From Chitinophagaceae bacterium (GTDB lineage Bacteria > Bacteroidota > Bacteroidia > Chitinophagales > Chitinophagaceae): 64,000 nucleotides of DNA. The notes below the pieces were generated by a model, which did no database searches, was not told the DNA's origin, and was given only the letters and a program-made list of their open reading frames with translations. The position numbers and the translations under genes are program-made. Where the stretch lies: assembly GCA_023957125.1 (NCBI GenBank), contig JAMLHL010000011.1, positions 78,678 through 142,677 of the forward strand, written 5' to 3'. Below are positions 1 through 9,801 of the stretch, piece by piece; the stretch's first letter is position 1; each line of letters begins with the position of its first letter.

Positions 1-1309
1 ATTGTCCGGGATAACCGGCTCCCGACAATTCGCAAAGCGTAGGCATGAGGTCCGTGAGATGGGCCACCTGGTCAACTATTTTACCCGCTCTCTTCCCTGC
101 TATCTGTGCCGGCCATTTGATGATCAGCGGGGTGGCAATGCCGCCTTCGTGCAACCATTTCTTGAAAAAGCGAAAGGGGGTATTGCCCGCGTTCGCCCAG
201 GATTGCCCATAGCTCATATACGAATCCACCCCTCCCGGCGGCAGCCCGTTGTTGCGCCGGTCAAACCCCCAAATGCCGGTTTCGGCGCAGGCGCCATTGT
301 CCGATAAAAAGATCACGATCGTATTGTCTTTCTTCCCCGTTGAATTGAGCAGATCAAGGATCCGCCCGATACCCTGATCCATCCGGTCTATCTGTGCGGC
401 ATATACTGCCATCTTTTCGGACATCTCCTTTTTTCGTACATCGGGCAATCCATCCCAGGCTTCCGACTCGGGATCCCGTGGTGAGAGCTTCGTATTTTTA
501 TCCAATATCCCTAAACGGATCTGCTTATTAAATCGCCGCACTCTCAATGAATCCCATCCTGTATCATATTGATCTTTATACTTAGCGATATCTTCAGGGA
601 GCGCCTGCAGGGGCCAGTGTGGGGCCGTGTAAGCCACATAAAGGAAAAAAGGCGCGTCCCGGCTCATCTGATCCTGCAACATTTTTACCGCGTGATCGGT
701 TATCGCGTCGGTCATGTAAAAGTCTTCTTTGGGCGGTGTATAAGGCTGATCGTCCAAAGCCATATACCGAACCACACCGCTGTCTTTTGTTTGGGTAATG
801 TCAAAATAGTTCGCGGCGCCGCTGATCAATCCAAAATAATGATCGAATCCCCGGTCGGCAGGCCAGTTGGGTTTGTATTCTCCCAAATGCCATTTACCCG
901 ACAGGGCAGTGCGGTAGCCCGCCTGCTTTAACACTTCAGCCAGCGTTACGCAATCCCGATTGAGGTATCCCTGGTAAGGGCCTTCGGGCCCCGGCTTAGG
1001 CCCGGCCAATACGCCAAGCCCCGCCTGCTGCGGGTATAAGCCGGTCAGCAAAGAAGCTCTTGAGGGGGAGCACCAGGCATTGTTATACATTCTTGTAAAG
1101 CGAATCCCTTCCCTGGCTAACTGATCAATATGAGGCGTATGTATTTCACTCCCGTAGCAGCCGATATCCGAAAAGCCCATATCATCCGCCATGATCAATA
1201 AAATATTGGGTGGTTTCTCCACTTTATAATTCGCCGCAGTTTTCTCCCTGCCCTGGCCCGCAAGTGAAAGCGCAGACCATAAAAAAACGCTCATGAACCA
1301 GGTTTTCAT
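1..1309 (-). CDS. Secreted arylsulfatase, 3' end cut by window edge
   Basis: Reading the minus strand from ATG at 1309-1307 gives 436 uninterrupted codons running off the window, so the C-terminus is missing. Residues 1-19 (MKTWFMSVFLWSALSLAGQG region) form a signal peptide. The type I sulfatase core follows: ILLIMADDMG with the metal-binding Asp pair near residues 42-43, and NAWCSPSRAS, where Cys80 in C-x-P-S-R is the residue oxidised to formylglycine. A KWHLGEY motif and LSDNGACAETG follow. It should hydrolyse sulfate esters, probably on glycans, in the periplasm or outside the cell. The substrate cannot be read from sequence. It starts 4 bp after the stop of the upstream sulfatase, so the two are probably co-transcribed. 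No formylglycine-generating enzyme is visible nearby. Confidence 0.93.
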   Translation of the reverse strand, partial: MKTWFMSVFLWSALSLAGQGREKTAANYKVEKPPNILLIMADDMGFSDIGCYGSEIHTPHIDQLAREGIRFTRMYNNAWCSPSRASLLTGLYPQQAGLGVLAGPKPGPEGPYQGYLNRDCVTLAEVLKQAGYRTALSGKWHLGEYKPNWPADRGFDHYFGLISGAANYFDITQTKDSGVVRYMALDDQPYTPPKEDFYMTDAITDHAVKMLQDQMSRDAPFFLYVAYTAPHWPLQALPEDIAKYKDQYDTGWDSLRVRRFNKQIRLGILDKNTKLSPRDPESEAWDGLPDVRKKEMSEKMAVYAAQIDRMDQGIGRILDLLNSTGKKDNTIVIFLSDNGACAETGIWGFDRRNNGLPPGGVDSYMSYGQSWANAGNTPFRFFKKWLHEGGIATPLIIKWPAQIAGKRAGKIVDQVAHLTDLMPTLCELSGAGYPGQ

Positions 1310-1313
1310 GGTT

Positions 1314-3149
1314 CTAAAAATGGGTATCCGTTGTTTCATATAATAATCTTTGTGCAGCTCTCACATCATAATCGTACCCGGAATGTTTCTCCGCAATAAC
1401 AGATCGTAATTCCGGAACAGCCGCTGATGCATCTTTTTTGTCGGCGCCATCCAATACGTTCAACGCCTGTACCCGCGCCATCAGGTTACTGCCTCTTAAT
1501 TCGTTTACCAGGATATTGACCGCTTTTTTCTTCTCCCCTAAAATATACAGAGCCTCGGCAGCCGCTATACGAACCGAAGATTCCCTGTCTGTTAATAATA
1601 AGTTGAGGTATTTTTTTGCCCTCATGGCTTCGCTGCCTAAAATAGTACAGCCGGAGGCTGCCCAATACCTTACATCCGGATCCCGATCCTGTAATCTTCC
1701 GATCAATTCATCCAGGTACCCGGGGTCTTTGGATGACGCCATCTCCGCCGTCTCTACAACTTTTTCTATGGGATAGGATGGAGAATGCGCATACTCATAA
1801 ACGGTAGTGGTTTTCGACAATTCCTCTTTCCTGGCTTCAGGAATAAACCCCGCGTCCTTCGAAGCGATCAGCCAGTCGCGGGTAGCAATGCGCAGTCGTT
1901 TTAAAACATCCTGGTATTCTTTCTTATCCGCCAGGTTATCCACATTATCCGGATCCCGCTTGCAGTCGTATAATTCTTCCACCGGTTTGGGTCTGAAAAA
2001 CCGCGACTGCATCTCATTTAATGTGCCTGTCTTATAAGCCGAATCCCAGGATTTCATAGACGGCGCCCGCCATAAATATTCAATGTACTGGGCATATATC
2101 TTATTGGGATAATAATTGCGGATATAACGATATCTTTCATCTCTCACGGATCTGACAAGATCTATACGCTCATCCATCCTTCCCCTGAAAGCAAAGCCAT
2201 AGCGCTGCTCGTCAGACCGCTGTTTTCCGAGAAAAGCATGCCCCTGCATATACTGCGGAACGCTAATCCCGGCAAGACTCAAAACGGTGGGCGCAAAATC
2301 AACAAAGGTTACGATCTGACCGGTTTTAGTTCCATTCCTGTGAGGAGCAAGATGAGCATATTTTTCCGGGATCCGGATAATTAAAGGAACATGAAGTCCG
2401 GATTCGTACATAAACCGCTTACTCCGGGGTAAAACGCCTCCGTTATCCCCGTAATAAAATACGATGGTATTCTCCGAAAGTCCTCCGTCGTCCAGTTCTT
2501 TCAGCAACCTGCCCACTTCCTTATCCATGTCTTCTAATTTGTCATAATACTGCGCCCAATCGTGCTTCATCTCGGGTGTTGCCGGCTGATAGGCTGGTAC
2601 TTTAATGCGCTCCGGATCATGTCTCAAATCATTCCTGTAGTTATGAATGGAACTTTCATGACTGGTGCCAATATTGAAGACGGCAAAAAACGGCTGACCG
2701 GGTTTCCGGTTTTTATACGTGGCTTTATTACCCGATTCATCCCATGCACCGGGCTGGTCAATGGTATTATAATCTTTCTTCGCGTGATTAGCGGTATAAT
2801 ATCCGGCTTCCCGCAAATAACGGGGAAAAAACTTTATGAATCCGGGGATCGGATAATCGCTCCTCATATTTTCCGTACCCATAGCGGTAGGATACATCCC
2901 GGTTATAAGGGTGGAACGCGCCGGCGCGCAAACAGGAGCCGTACAAAAGGCATTTTCATACAATATGCCCTCACCGGCCAGCCGGTCTATATTAGGAGTG
3001 GTTGCTATCTCATCTCCATAACAGCCTAACAGGGTGGTATTATCTTCACTTACGATCCAAAGTATATTGGGCTTGTCCGGGTTACCGCTCTGAGCATTTG
3101 ATACCAGGCAATAAAACACCACGATCCATAAGGAGGCGTACTTTTTCAT
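1314..3149 (-). CDS. Secreted sulfatase with C-terminal HEAT-like repeats
   Basis: A type I sulfatase of about 611 residues. The frame opens upstream at 3170, but the Met at 3149 directly precedes a typical signal peptide (MKKYASLWIVVFYCLVSNAQ), so that start is preferred. Core motifs are ILWIVSEDN (metal-binding Asp), CTAPVCAPARST with the formylglycine Cys in C-A-P-A-R (residue 74 from this start), and FYYGDNGG. After the sulfatase domain, roughly the last 140 residues form HEAT-like helical repeats (DPDVRYWAASGC, ESSVRIAAAEALYILG). This layout occurs in Bacteroidota and Planctomycetes sulfatases. The repeats probably bind a partner or substrate; that role is inferred. It lies just upstream of the second sulfatase on the same strand. 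Confidence 0.92.
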   Translation of the reverse strand: MKKYASLWIVVFYCLVSNAQSGNPDKPNILWIVSEDNTTLLGCYGDEIATTPNIDRLAGEGILYENAFCTAPVCAPARSTLITGMYPTAMGTENMRSDYPIPGFIKFFPRYLREAGYYTANHAKKDYNTIDQPGAWDESGNKATYKNRKPGQPFFAVFNIGTSHESSIHNYRNDLRHDPERIKVPAYQPATPEMKHDWAQYYDKLEDMDKEVGRLLKELDDGGLSENTIVFYYGDNGGVLPRSKRFMYESGLHVPLIIRIPEKYAHLAPHRNGTKTGQIVTFVDFAPTVLSLAGISVPQYMQGHAFLGKQRSDEQRYGFAFRGRMDERIDLVRSVRDERYRYIRNYYPNKIYAQYIEYLWRAPSMKSWDSAYKTGTLNEMQSRFFRPKPVEELYDCKRDPDNVDNLADKKEYQDVLKRLRIATRDWLIASKDAGFIPEARKEELSKTTTVYEYAHSPSYPIEKVVETAEMASSKDPGYLDELIGRLQDRDPDVRYWAASGCTILGSEAMRAKKYLNLLLTDRESSVRIAAAEALYILGEKKKAVNILVNELRGSNLMARVQALNVLDGADKKDASAAVPELRSVIAEKHSGYDYDVRAAQRLLYETTDTHF

Positions 3150-3312
3150 GTATCCGTTTTTGACCGGCATACCGGAGCCGATTTAATAATTAAAAGTACA
3201 AGTTATAGTTTTTTGCCGCCGGAAAAAAACAGGTTCTTTGCAAACCTGGCTGGTGGTGTCCTGAGTTGAAGCTGTTTTCAAATGCAGTCGTCTATGTGTG
3301 TCGGCATTTTTA

Positions 3313-3792
3313 TCATTTACTGTTATATTCTTCATCCGTTACAGGCTCTAACCAAACCGTTTCGCCTTTTTCTCCCCCCGTAATGGCTACCTGAACAAAG
3401 GGAGTGTCCGCACCGGCTCCATGCCAGTGAGGTGTATCGGGCGGGCACTTTATTGCATCGCCTTTACGAAGTAATTGCTTCGGCTTTCCTTTTTCCTGGT
3501 AGTAGCCTACGCCCTCAATTGCCAACAATATCTGCCCTGCCGGGTGTATATGCCATTTGCTCCTGGCACCCGCTTCAAAGGTCACGTTTCCTACGGATAT
3601 TGTATTAAGGCTATCCGATTCTATGAGCATCTGCAGGTAGGCTGTTCCCGTGAAATTAGCATTGGTTATTTTTTTGCCCTGCGCAAATACAAGATCTCCC
3701 TGCTGTTTTACTCCTGCCATTTTTTGATGGTTATTGCAGGCTGTAGACAGTACAGTTACAAGCGGCAGGATAAACTTTAAATTACATTTCAT
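3313..3792 (-). CDS. Small cupin-domain protein, probable lipoprotein
   Basis: A 159-residue protein starting MKCNLKFILPLVTVLSTAC; the Cys at 19 sits in a loose Bacteroidota-type lipobox. A single cupin_2 barrel follows. Motif 1 has the metal ligands W-H-I-H-P (near 81-84) followed by an E in LAIEG, and motif 2 is PPDTPHWHG. Such secreted cupins occur beside carboxymuconolactone decarboxylase-like proteins, and one lies two genes upstream here. The usual role is metal-dependent binding or oxidation of a small organic compound; no substrate can be assigned. It is the last of six closely spaced minus-strand genes, starting 10 bp after the hydrolase stop. Confidence 0.85.
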   Translation of the reverse strand: MKCNLKFILPLVTVLSTACNNHQKMAGVKQQGDLVFAQGKKITNANFTGTAYLQMLIESDSLNTISVGNVTFEAGARSKWHIHPAGQILLAIEGVGYYQEKGKPKQLLRKGDAIKCPPDTPHWHGAGADTPFVQVAITGGEKGETVWLEPVTDEEYNSK

Positions 3793-3802
3793 CGTCTTAA
3801 CT

Positions 3803-4888
3803 TTAAAGGTTTGTTTGATAGAAATTTACCAGCTTATTTACAGCCTGTGATACGTATTCGGGTTTCCAGTAAGTTTGTATGTGTGTGGCGCCATCAATCA
3901 CAAACAGTTCCCTGCTTTTTGCAGTGGTAGCTTTGCTGAATGCTTCATCTGTCATATATTTTGTATCGGCTTTGCTTCCGGCCATCATTAGCAAAGGTTG
4001 GTTGATCAAATCAATTCCGTCTGTGGCATCCCAGGTCATTAAATCCATAAGGCTGCTCATGGTGTATAAAAAAGTGGAATTGGGATGTGCATGGGTTCTG
4101 TAATAATATACATATCCCTCACGATACAGATCGGTTGGCGTTTTAGCGATTTCTTCATCTGTGATGCCCGCTACACCTGCATAAATAGTTTTACCACCTG
4201 CTGCTTCCTGCGCACGGGCATCCGCAGCCTGTTGTAAGCGCTCCTGGATAGTGTTCAATTGGGAATTTTGGAAGCCATTGCGTCTTACCTCGCCCGAATT
4301 GAACATACTTAAAGTTGCAACAGCCTTGATACGTTTATCCGATTGAGCTGCTTTTAAGGTATAGCCACCGCCGCCACAGATACCTAAAGCACCTAAACGG
4401 TTTGCATCAACCCCGGCATATTGAGCAATATAATCAACCATACCGCGAATATCTTCTGTCCGGTATTGGGGCTTATCGGTATGGCGTGGCGCTCCGCCGC
4501 TTGCCCCCTGGTATGCTGCATCGGCGGCAATGGTTATATAACCATCCTCTGCCAAACGCTGCGCATACAGTCCGGCAGTCTGTTCTTTTATACCACCATT
4601 GGGATGTGCAACCACTACTGCCGGGTACTTCTTAGACGCATCATAGCTGGCAGGAGTATAAACGTTGGCAGCAATATCAATCCCGTTCAGCTTATAGGTA
4701 ACAGGGTGAATATTCACTTTCCCATTTTCATTTTTGGTGATCGCTCCCTCATAGACAAGCGTATAGGGATTTTTCTTCTTTAAGGTTTCTTGCTTTGAAC
4801 CTATCTGTGATTGACTGGTCTGTGCATTTACTGCATCAGTGGCTGCTGTTGACATCGCTAATGCAATTATTGACATTATCTTTTTCAT
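3803..4888 (-). CDS. Exported alpha/beta hydrolase, dienelactone-hydrolase-like, Cys nucleophile
   Basis: 361 residues with an N-terminal signal peptide ending near NAQ (residue 23). The fold motifs are VVVAHPNGG (oxyanion region, about 91-99) and the nucleophile elbow LGICGGGGYT, where Cys171 replaces the usual Ser. The likely triad is completed by Asp308 (AGSKAD) and His336 (DGATH). A Cys nucleophile is known in dienelactone hydrolase (carboxymethylenebutenolidase), which hydrolyses lactones in ring-cleavage pathways. With a carboxymuconolactone decarboxylase-like gene 10 bp upstream, action on a lactone or ester is plausible but inferred. The signal peptide implies periplasmic action, which is unusual for a catabolic lactonase. 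Confidence 0.85.
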   Translation of the reverse strand: MKKIMSIIALAMSTAATDAVNAQTSQSQIGSKQETLKKKNPYTLVYEGAITKNENGKVNIHPVTYKLNGIDIAANVYTPASYDASKKYPAVVVAHPNGGIKEQTAGLYAQRLAEDGYITIAADAAYQGASGGAPRHTDKPQYRTEDIRGMVDYIAQYAGVDANRLGALGICGGGGYTLKAAQSDKRIKAVATLSMFNSGEVRRNGFQNSQLNTIQERLQQAADARAQEAAGGKTIYAGVAGITDEEIAKTPTDLYREGYVYYYRTHAHPNSTFLYTMSSLMDLMTWDATDGIDLINQPLLMMAGSKADTKYMTDEAFSKATTAKSRELFVIDGATHIQTYWKPEYVSQAVNKLVNFYQTNL

Positions 4889-4898
4889 TCTTAAAATT

Positions 4899-5636
4899 TT
4901 ATTTCCTGGTTTTTAGTACTTCGTCCAAAATTATCTGTGCTGCTTTTGCTTCCTTTTTGCCTATGGTTGATCTTATGGTATTTACAAACTGCTGTAACTG
5001 TTCGGATGTCAAACCTACATTCAGGCAAATGGTCAAATGAGAACGAAGCATAGGCTCTACGCCACCGATGCTGCTGAGTACAGAGATCGTAACCAGCTCC
5101 CGGTCAGTATAGGATAGTATGTCGCGCTCAAACAGGTCAGCAAACAGGTGCTCTTTGAGGAAGATTTCTATTTGGGGCGCAAAAGCGGCGTAACCTGTCT
5201 TGGTTCCGTCATTTTTGGCACCGGAAAGCTTTTCCAAAATATCCTTACCGCGGTCATATTTACTACGCTCATTGGTAACAGGCGATGCTTCTGCTCCGAT
5301 AGGATCATTTATTCCTTTAGCTTTACGCTCGTCCAGTACTGCCATAAAGGTTTGCAATCCGCGGATGCTGCGCGGGAAACCGCAATAAGCATAAAGGTGA
5401 ACAAGGACTTCCTTTATTTCATTGACAGTAAGATCCGCATCAAGCCCTGTATTCAACGCTGTTTTTAGCTTTGATAAATCGCCTTTTGCAGTTAACGCAG
5501 CGATAGAAACAATGCTTTGTTCTTTCGGGCTTAGTTTCTTAGTTGCATTCACATTGTCTTGTGCTTTCAGATTACAGTTAAAACAAAAGATTGCGATTAG
5601 TAACCCCGTGATCGTATTTGCTTTTATTTTCTTCAT
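4899..5636 (-). CDS. Carboxymuconolactone decarboxylase-family protein, two repeats, exported
   Basis: 245 residues: a signal peptide (to about residue 25, ending LKAQ) and two all-helical CMD/AhpD-like repeats at about 35-110 and 150-235. The first carries the family signature VLVHLYAYCGFPRS, the second ELVTISVLSSIGGVEPMLRSH. The AhpD redox motif CxxC is absent, so peroxidase activity is unlikely. Gamma-CMD converts carboxymuconolactone to an enol-lactone in the protocatechuate pathway, but exported tandem CMD proteins are mostly uncharacterised and a catalytic role here is not proven. It sits between the NTF2-like gene (105 bp) and the Cys hydrolase (10 bp), in one probable operon. Confidence 0.85.
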   Translation of the reverse strand: MKKIKANTITGLLIAIFCFNCNLKAQDNVNATKKLSPKEQSIVSIAALTAKGDLSKLKTALNTGLDADLTVNEIKEVLVHLYAYCGFPRSIRGLQTFMAVLDERKAKGINDPIGAEASPVTNERSKYDRGKDILEKLSGAKNDGTKTGYAAFAPQIEIFLKEHLFADLFERDILSYTDRELVTISVLSSIGGVEPMLRSHLTICLNVGLTSEQLQQFVNTIRSTIGKKEAKAAQIILDEVLKTRK

Positions 5637-5741
5637 TCGTTTTTTTTATTGTATAGATTGCCCCTTTGAACAACCCAACGATAAGGATAAACCAATCATA
5701 ATGCAGCATACAATAGCACTTCTTATTTCAGGTTTCATTCG

Positions 5742-6251
5742 TTATTGCTTTGATGGTGTTGCATTGCTATTCATTTTAACCGGACGAAGCAGATGCGAAA
5801 ACGTGAGTGAACCCATCTTCCATACGCCGTTTTCTTTGATGTACACTTCGGTTACCATAAAAGGATTGGTAACGGTATTGCCGCCAACCACTGCTTCCAA
5901 ATCAATATCGTTTAAGAGTATGGCAGTGTTGCCAATAATGTTCACTATAACAGAATAGATTGCTGCTTTCTTGTACCAAATGCCTCCGCTTTTTATAGTA
6001 TTCAATTCAGGCTGTTTGCCCCAGCTTCCTCCCATGTGAATAAACATGGATTTATCATCAAACAGCACATTTAGAGAATCTACATTTTTGTCAGCCATCC
6101 AGTTCCATTTCTGCTTGGAAAGGTTGATGACTTCCTGCTGCTCAGGTGTATTATTCGCAGCCGTTTTAATTGTCTCAGTTGGCGGTTGCTGTGCATGGGA
6201 CGATTGTACACCGATTACTAATAAAAACAATCCGGGAATTAATGATTTCAT
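5742..6251 (-). CDS. Exported SnoaL/NTF2-like (DUF4440-type) protein
   Basis: 169 residues with a signal peptide (MKSLIPGLFLLVIGVQSSHAQ) and a cone-shaped NTF2-like fold: helices with SKQKWNWMADKNVDSLN, then curved sheet strands including MFIHMGGSWG and a C-terminal NGVWKMGSLTFSHLL. Members of this superfamily act as isomerases, cyclases or ligand-binding proteins on small molecules; no catalytic set can be assigned here. The position inside the aldo/keto reductase - hydrolase - CMD - cupin run suggests it handles the same metabolite. It starts 36 bp after the stop of the lipoprotein hydrolase. Confidence 0.8.
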   Translation of the reverse strand: MKSLIPGLFLLVIGVQSSHAQQPPTETIKTAANNTPEQQEVINLSKQKWNWMADKNVDSLNVLFDDKSMFIHMGGSWGKQPELNTIKSGGIWYKKAAIYSVIVNIIGNTAILLNDIDLEAVVGGNTVTNPFMVTEVYIKENGVWKMGSLTFSHLLRPVKMNSNATPSKQ

Positions 6252-6287
6252 ACAGATAATTATTTATAGTTTTAAAAAACGGATGCG

Positions 6288-7400
6288 CTACTTATCCAAT
6301 CCTTTTTCTTTTAACCAGGCTGCCAATACATTCGCTATCTCTTTATTGTTTAAGTCTGACATGATGAAATGCGTATTCCCTTTTATACCTGTTTCGGGTA
6401 AGTGAACTATAGTGACATCGCCACCATGAGCATTTACTACCTTTGCCCATTGCCTTGCCGTGGCAAGCACATTGCGCCAAAAGTTTTGCGAAGCAGCATT
6501 GGTTTCTTCTTCCGGAATATTATCGCCATAGTAAACTACGATGGGGATTTTGGTCAGCTTCATAAATGCGTCAAGCGGCACACCTGCTCCGCCACGATTG
6601 CCTTCGGGAGTTTCATCCTCCGGGAAGGTAAATCCACCCGGTTCAATGGCTACAATAGCTTTTACGTGGGCATTCTTAATAGCGATTTTCCAACCCGGCG
6701 CACCGCCTGCAGAATGCGTAAACAGAATGCCGTCTCCCGATTTATCAAACACTGCAGACATTGCATTCACAATCGTTGCTTCCTCTACAATGCCTGTGTT
6801 CGGGGTCATCATCCGGAAAAACCTGTCCAGGGATAAGCTGTCCTTTGGAAACTGAACACCATCGTAGAACTTAGGGTATTGCCCGATACGGAATTGCGTA
6901 AACCAGGTTTGGTCATCGGGCGTTGCTGTGATCTGTATCGGCTTTGTGGTCTGTCCCGCATCGCCACGCCCCGGCTGGTCAACGAGATATACGCCGTAAC
7001 CCTTTTGTAAAAAGATATTGGCAAAGCCTTCACGCCCGTCAGCAGTAGTTTGCCAGGAGCGTTTAGATTGCCCATAGCCGTGCAGGAACACCATTGCATT
7101 GTGTTTTGTATTTACAGGAATTTGGTAAAACACATCAGCATGGTCCCCGTGCCGTGTTTGCCCGCCCTGTGCCTCATTCCACGGTTTGAGCGGGTCAAAT
7201 ACACCCTCGCTTTTAATTACCGTACCACCCGCCGAAAATGCTCCCTGCTCTTTAATAACCAAATTGCCACGGCTATTTTCTTTTGTTGCAGCACACGATG
7301 AAACTATGATAACAACAACGCATATTAACAAGGCATTCAGCAATATTTTATTACTGTATTTTTGGTTGCTGTGCTTGATTTTTTCTCTCATTTTTAGCAT
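6288..7400 (-). CDS. Alpha/beta hydrolase lipoprotein
   Basis: 370 residues. The N-terminal hydrophobic segment ends in IIVSSC, giving a lipidated Cys at 36, so the protein is probably anchored to a membrane. The hydrolase core shows MVFLHGYGQS (oxyanion loop, about 103-112), VDQPGRGDAG and a nucleophile elbow FTHSAGGAPG with Ser230; the C-terminal GNTHFIMSD probably supplies the His. It is a secreted esterase or lipase-like enzyme of unknown substrate, and differs from the downstream hydrolase, which uses Cys. Met1 or Met4 could be the start. It lies 19 bp after the aldo/keto reductase stop, in the same operon. Confidence 0.85.
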   Translation of the reverse strand: MLKMREKIKHSNQKYSNKILLNALLICVVVIIVSSCAATKENSRGNLVIKEQGAFSAGGTVIKSEGVFDPLKPWNEAQGGQTRHGDHADVFYQIPVNTKHNAMVFLHGYGQSKRSWQTTADGREGFANIFLQKGYGVYLVDQPGRGDAGQTTKPIQITATPDDQTWFTQFRIGQYPKFYDGVQFPKDSLSLDRFFRMMTPNTGIVEEATIVNAMSAVFDKSGDGILFTHSAGGAPGWKIAIKNAHVKAIVAIEPGGFTFPEDETPEGNRGGAGVPLDAFMKLTKIPIVVYYGDNIPEEETNAASQNFWRNVLATARQWAKVVNAHGGDVTIVHLPETGIKGNTHFIMSDLNNKEIANVLAAWLKEKGLDK

Positions 7401-7419
7401 AATTATTTTTTAATTTATT

Positions 7420-8424
<1,005 letters not shown>

Positions 8425-8506
8425 CTATGGATAAGCCAGCTATACAAACCGACCATTTAAATGCTACTGCAAAGTTCCTCACTAAAAATGGGGGTATTAG
8501 TATATG

Positions 8507-8544
8507 GATTACTGCTTTTTCTACCAATATTACTGATTGGGTTT
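8507..8544. repeat. 38-bp direct repeat, left copy
   Basis: Exactly the same 38 bases (GATTACTGCTTTTTCTACC... to ...GATTGGGTTT) occur here and at 9706-9743, 1199 bp apart, on either side of the DinD-like gene. Flanking bases differ immediately (8506 G against 9705 C; 8545 G against 9744 T). Read forward, both copies fall in short frames encoding the hydrophobic string LLLFLPILLIGF. Confidence 0.9.
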
Positions 8545-8695
8545 GCGGGAATGAAAAGCCCTGGTTTCCGGGACTGGGGAGTTGCTGTTTGTATAACCAA
8601 ACTTCACAAACTTGTCAAATACGATTGGCGTAGTGTAATTGCTTATATTCTGCGGAATTAAACAAATATCTCTACTAATTTGTTGTTGCTATCCT

Positions 8696-9553
8696 TTATT
8701 GGGGTTTGTTTTTCCCGATTTGTTTGGGAGTGTCTTTTCCTTTTAATGCTGTTTTTGCGTTCAGTGAACTAACCACTTTTTTACCTGTTTTTGCTTCCAA
8801 TTCCTTTCTGGCTACGTTGGCTACATTTCCACCTTGCCGGGCAACCTTTGCGTTTTCTTCAAAAGTTTCGGGATTGGTTGCCTGTGAAATGTCTTTGGTT
8901 GAAGCCTCTGCCAGCATACTCAAAATCAGTTCGGTGTTGGTCATATTATCCCGAAGGTTTTCCTTTTTTAAACCTTTCAGCACTTTGTATTCTTTGGTGG
9001 TATTGCCACTCCATGCTTTGGTAATGATATCTGTTAAAGTGGCAAACTGAACCCCCTCTTTCAGCCCACGTTTTTTCCACTCGTCTGTAAGCTCTTTGCG
9101 GATTTCAATGCTTTTCAGGCGTTGGTTAATCCAGTTTTCAGAATAACCCAATTTCAGGTATTGCTCCAGGGCACGGTCAATGGTCAGTTCGGGGTCTTGC
9201 ATTTCGTCCAATCGCTCGGAAGCAACTTGTGCCAACCATAACTTAAACGGTTCGGCTTTGGGAGAGGGGATTGACTGGATTAAACGAAAAATCTGTTCAG
9301 TATCGGCTACATCTGTCAGTCGCATCTTACCGTCTGGTGCTTCCATTTTCAACTGTCCGATTTTTTCGGACAGTTCACTTCCTTCCTTTTTGAGCTTGGT
9401 TTTCAGATCATTCCAATACTTTCTCGGTCTGTCTGTTCCTGTAAGTACTTCAATGACGTCAATAACGGAAATGTACCAAAGTTCCTTTCCTTCGTTCCAG
9501 TGAGTACGAACCTGCTTTTGCTCAAATATTTTTATAGCGGTTTGTTTTGTCAT
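8696..9553 (-). CDS. DinD-like / BRO-N family DNA-damage-inducible protein
   Basis: 285 residues. The N-terminal half resembles a BRO-N domain (WYISVIDVIEVLTG, then RKYWNDLKTKL), which occurs in phage antirepressors and DinD proteins. The C-terminal half matches DinD in pattern: a central KGLKKENLRDNMTNTELIL segment and a tail with FEENAKVARQGG and VARKELEAKTGKKV. E. coli DinD (274 residues) inhibits RecA filament activity and is SOS-induced; similar function here is family-based inference. The last 30 residues are Lys-rich. No LexA box was identified. The gene is bounded by 38-bp direct repeats and separates an AraC regulator from its likely target gene, which suggests insertion. Confidence 0.8.
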   Translation of the reverse strand: MTKQTAIKIFEQKQVRTHWNEGKELWYISVIDVIEVLTGTDRPRKYWNDLKTKLKKEGSELSEKIGQLKMEAPDGKMRLTDVADTEQIFRLIQSIPSPKAEPFKLWLAQVASERLDEMQDPELTIDRALEQYLKLGYSENWINQRLKSIEIRKELTDEWKKRGLKEGVQFATLTDIITKAWSGNTTKEYKVLKGLKKENLRDNMTNTELILSMLAEASTKDISQATNPETFEENAKVARQGGNVANVARKELEAKTGKKVVSSLNAKTALKGKDTPKQIGKNKPQ

Positions 9554-9705
9554 CGGCTACCAGTTATCAGCAACAAACTTACAAAAAAGCCCGGGCATAA
9601 TTATGTTGCTGTCACTAAAAACAGGGATGGTGATTTCGAATGATTTGACAGCAATACATTGCAAGATGATTTTATTAAACGCGATGCGCAAAAACCGCTT
9701 ATACC

Positions 9706-9743
9706 GATTACTGCTTTTTCTACCAATATTACTGATTGGGTTT
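9706..9743. repeat. 38-bp direct repeat, right copy
   Basis: Identical to 8507-8544. This copy lies inside a 36-codon frame, 9666-9776, whose product would be a single hydrophobic segment ending in WVWLYQSWNV. The frame ends 26 bp before the araC-type start at 9802. Whether that short frame is translated is unknown. Confidence 0.9.
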
Positions 9744-9801
9744 TGGGTATGGTTATACCAGTCGTGGAATGTGTAAATTTGTATTACAAGATACAGGAGC
9801 G

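Noticed and set aside
8427..8661. Two overlapping short frames (66-68 codons) between the aldo/keto reductase and dinD-like genes
   Set aside because: No ribosome-binding site, no family resemblance, and they partly consist of the 38-bp repeat.
8507..9743. Insertion sequence or prophage
   Set aside because: No transposase, integrase or phage structural gene lies between the repeats; only the DinD-like gene does. The repeats are direct and 38 bp, not terminal inverted repeats.
9736..9801. Longer N-terminus for the AraC regulator
   Set aside because: The start at 9802 has an AGGAG site and matches the normal length; the extension would overlap the repeat.
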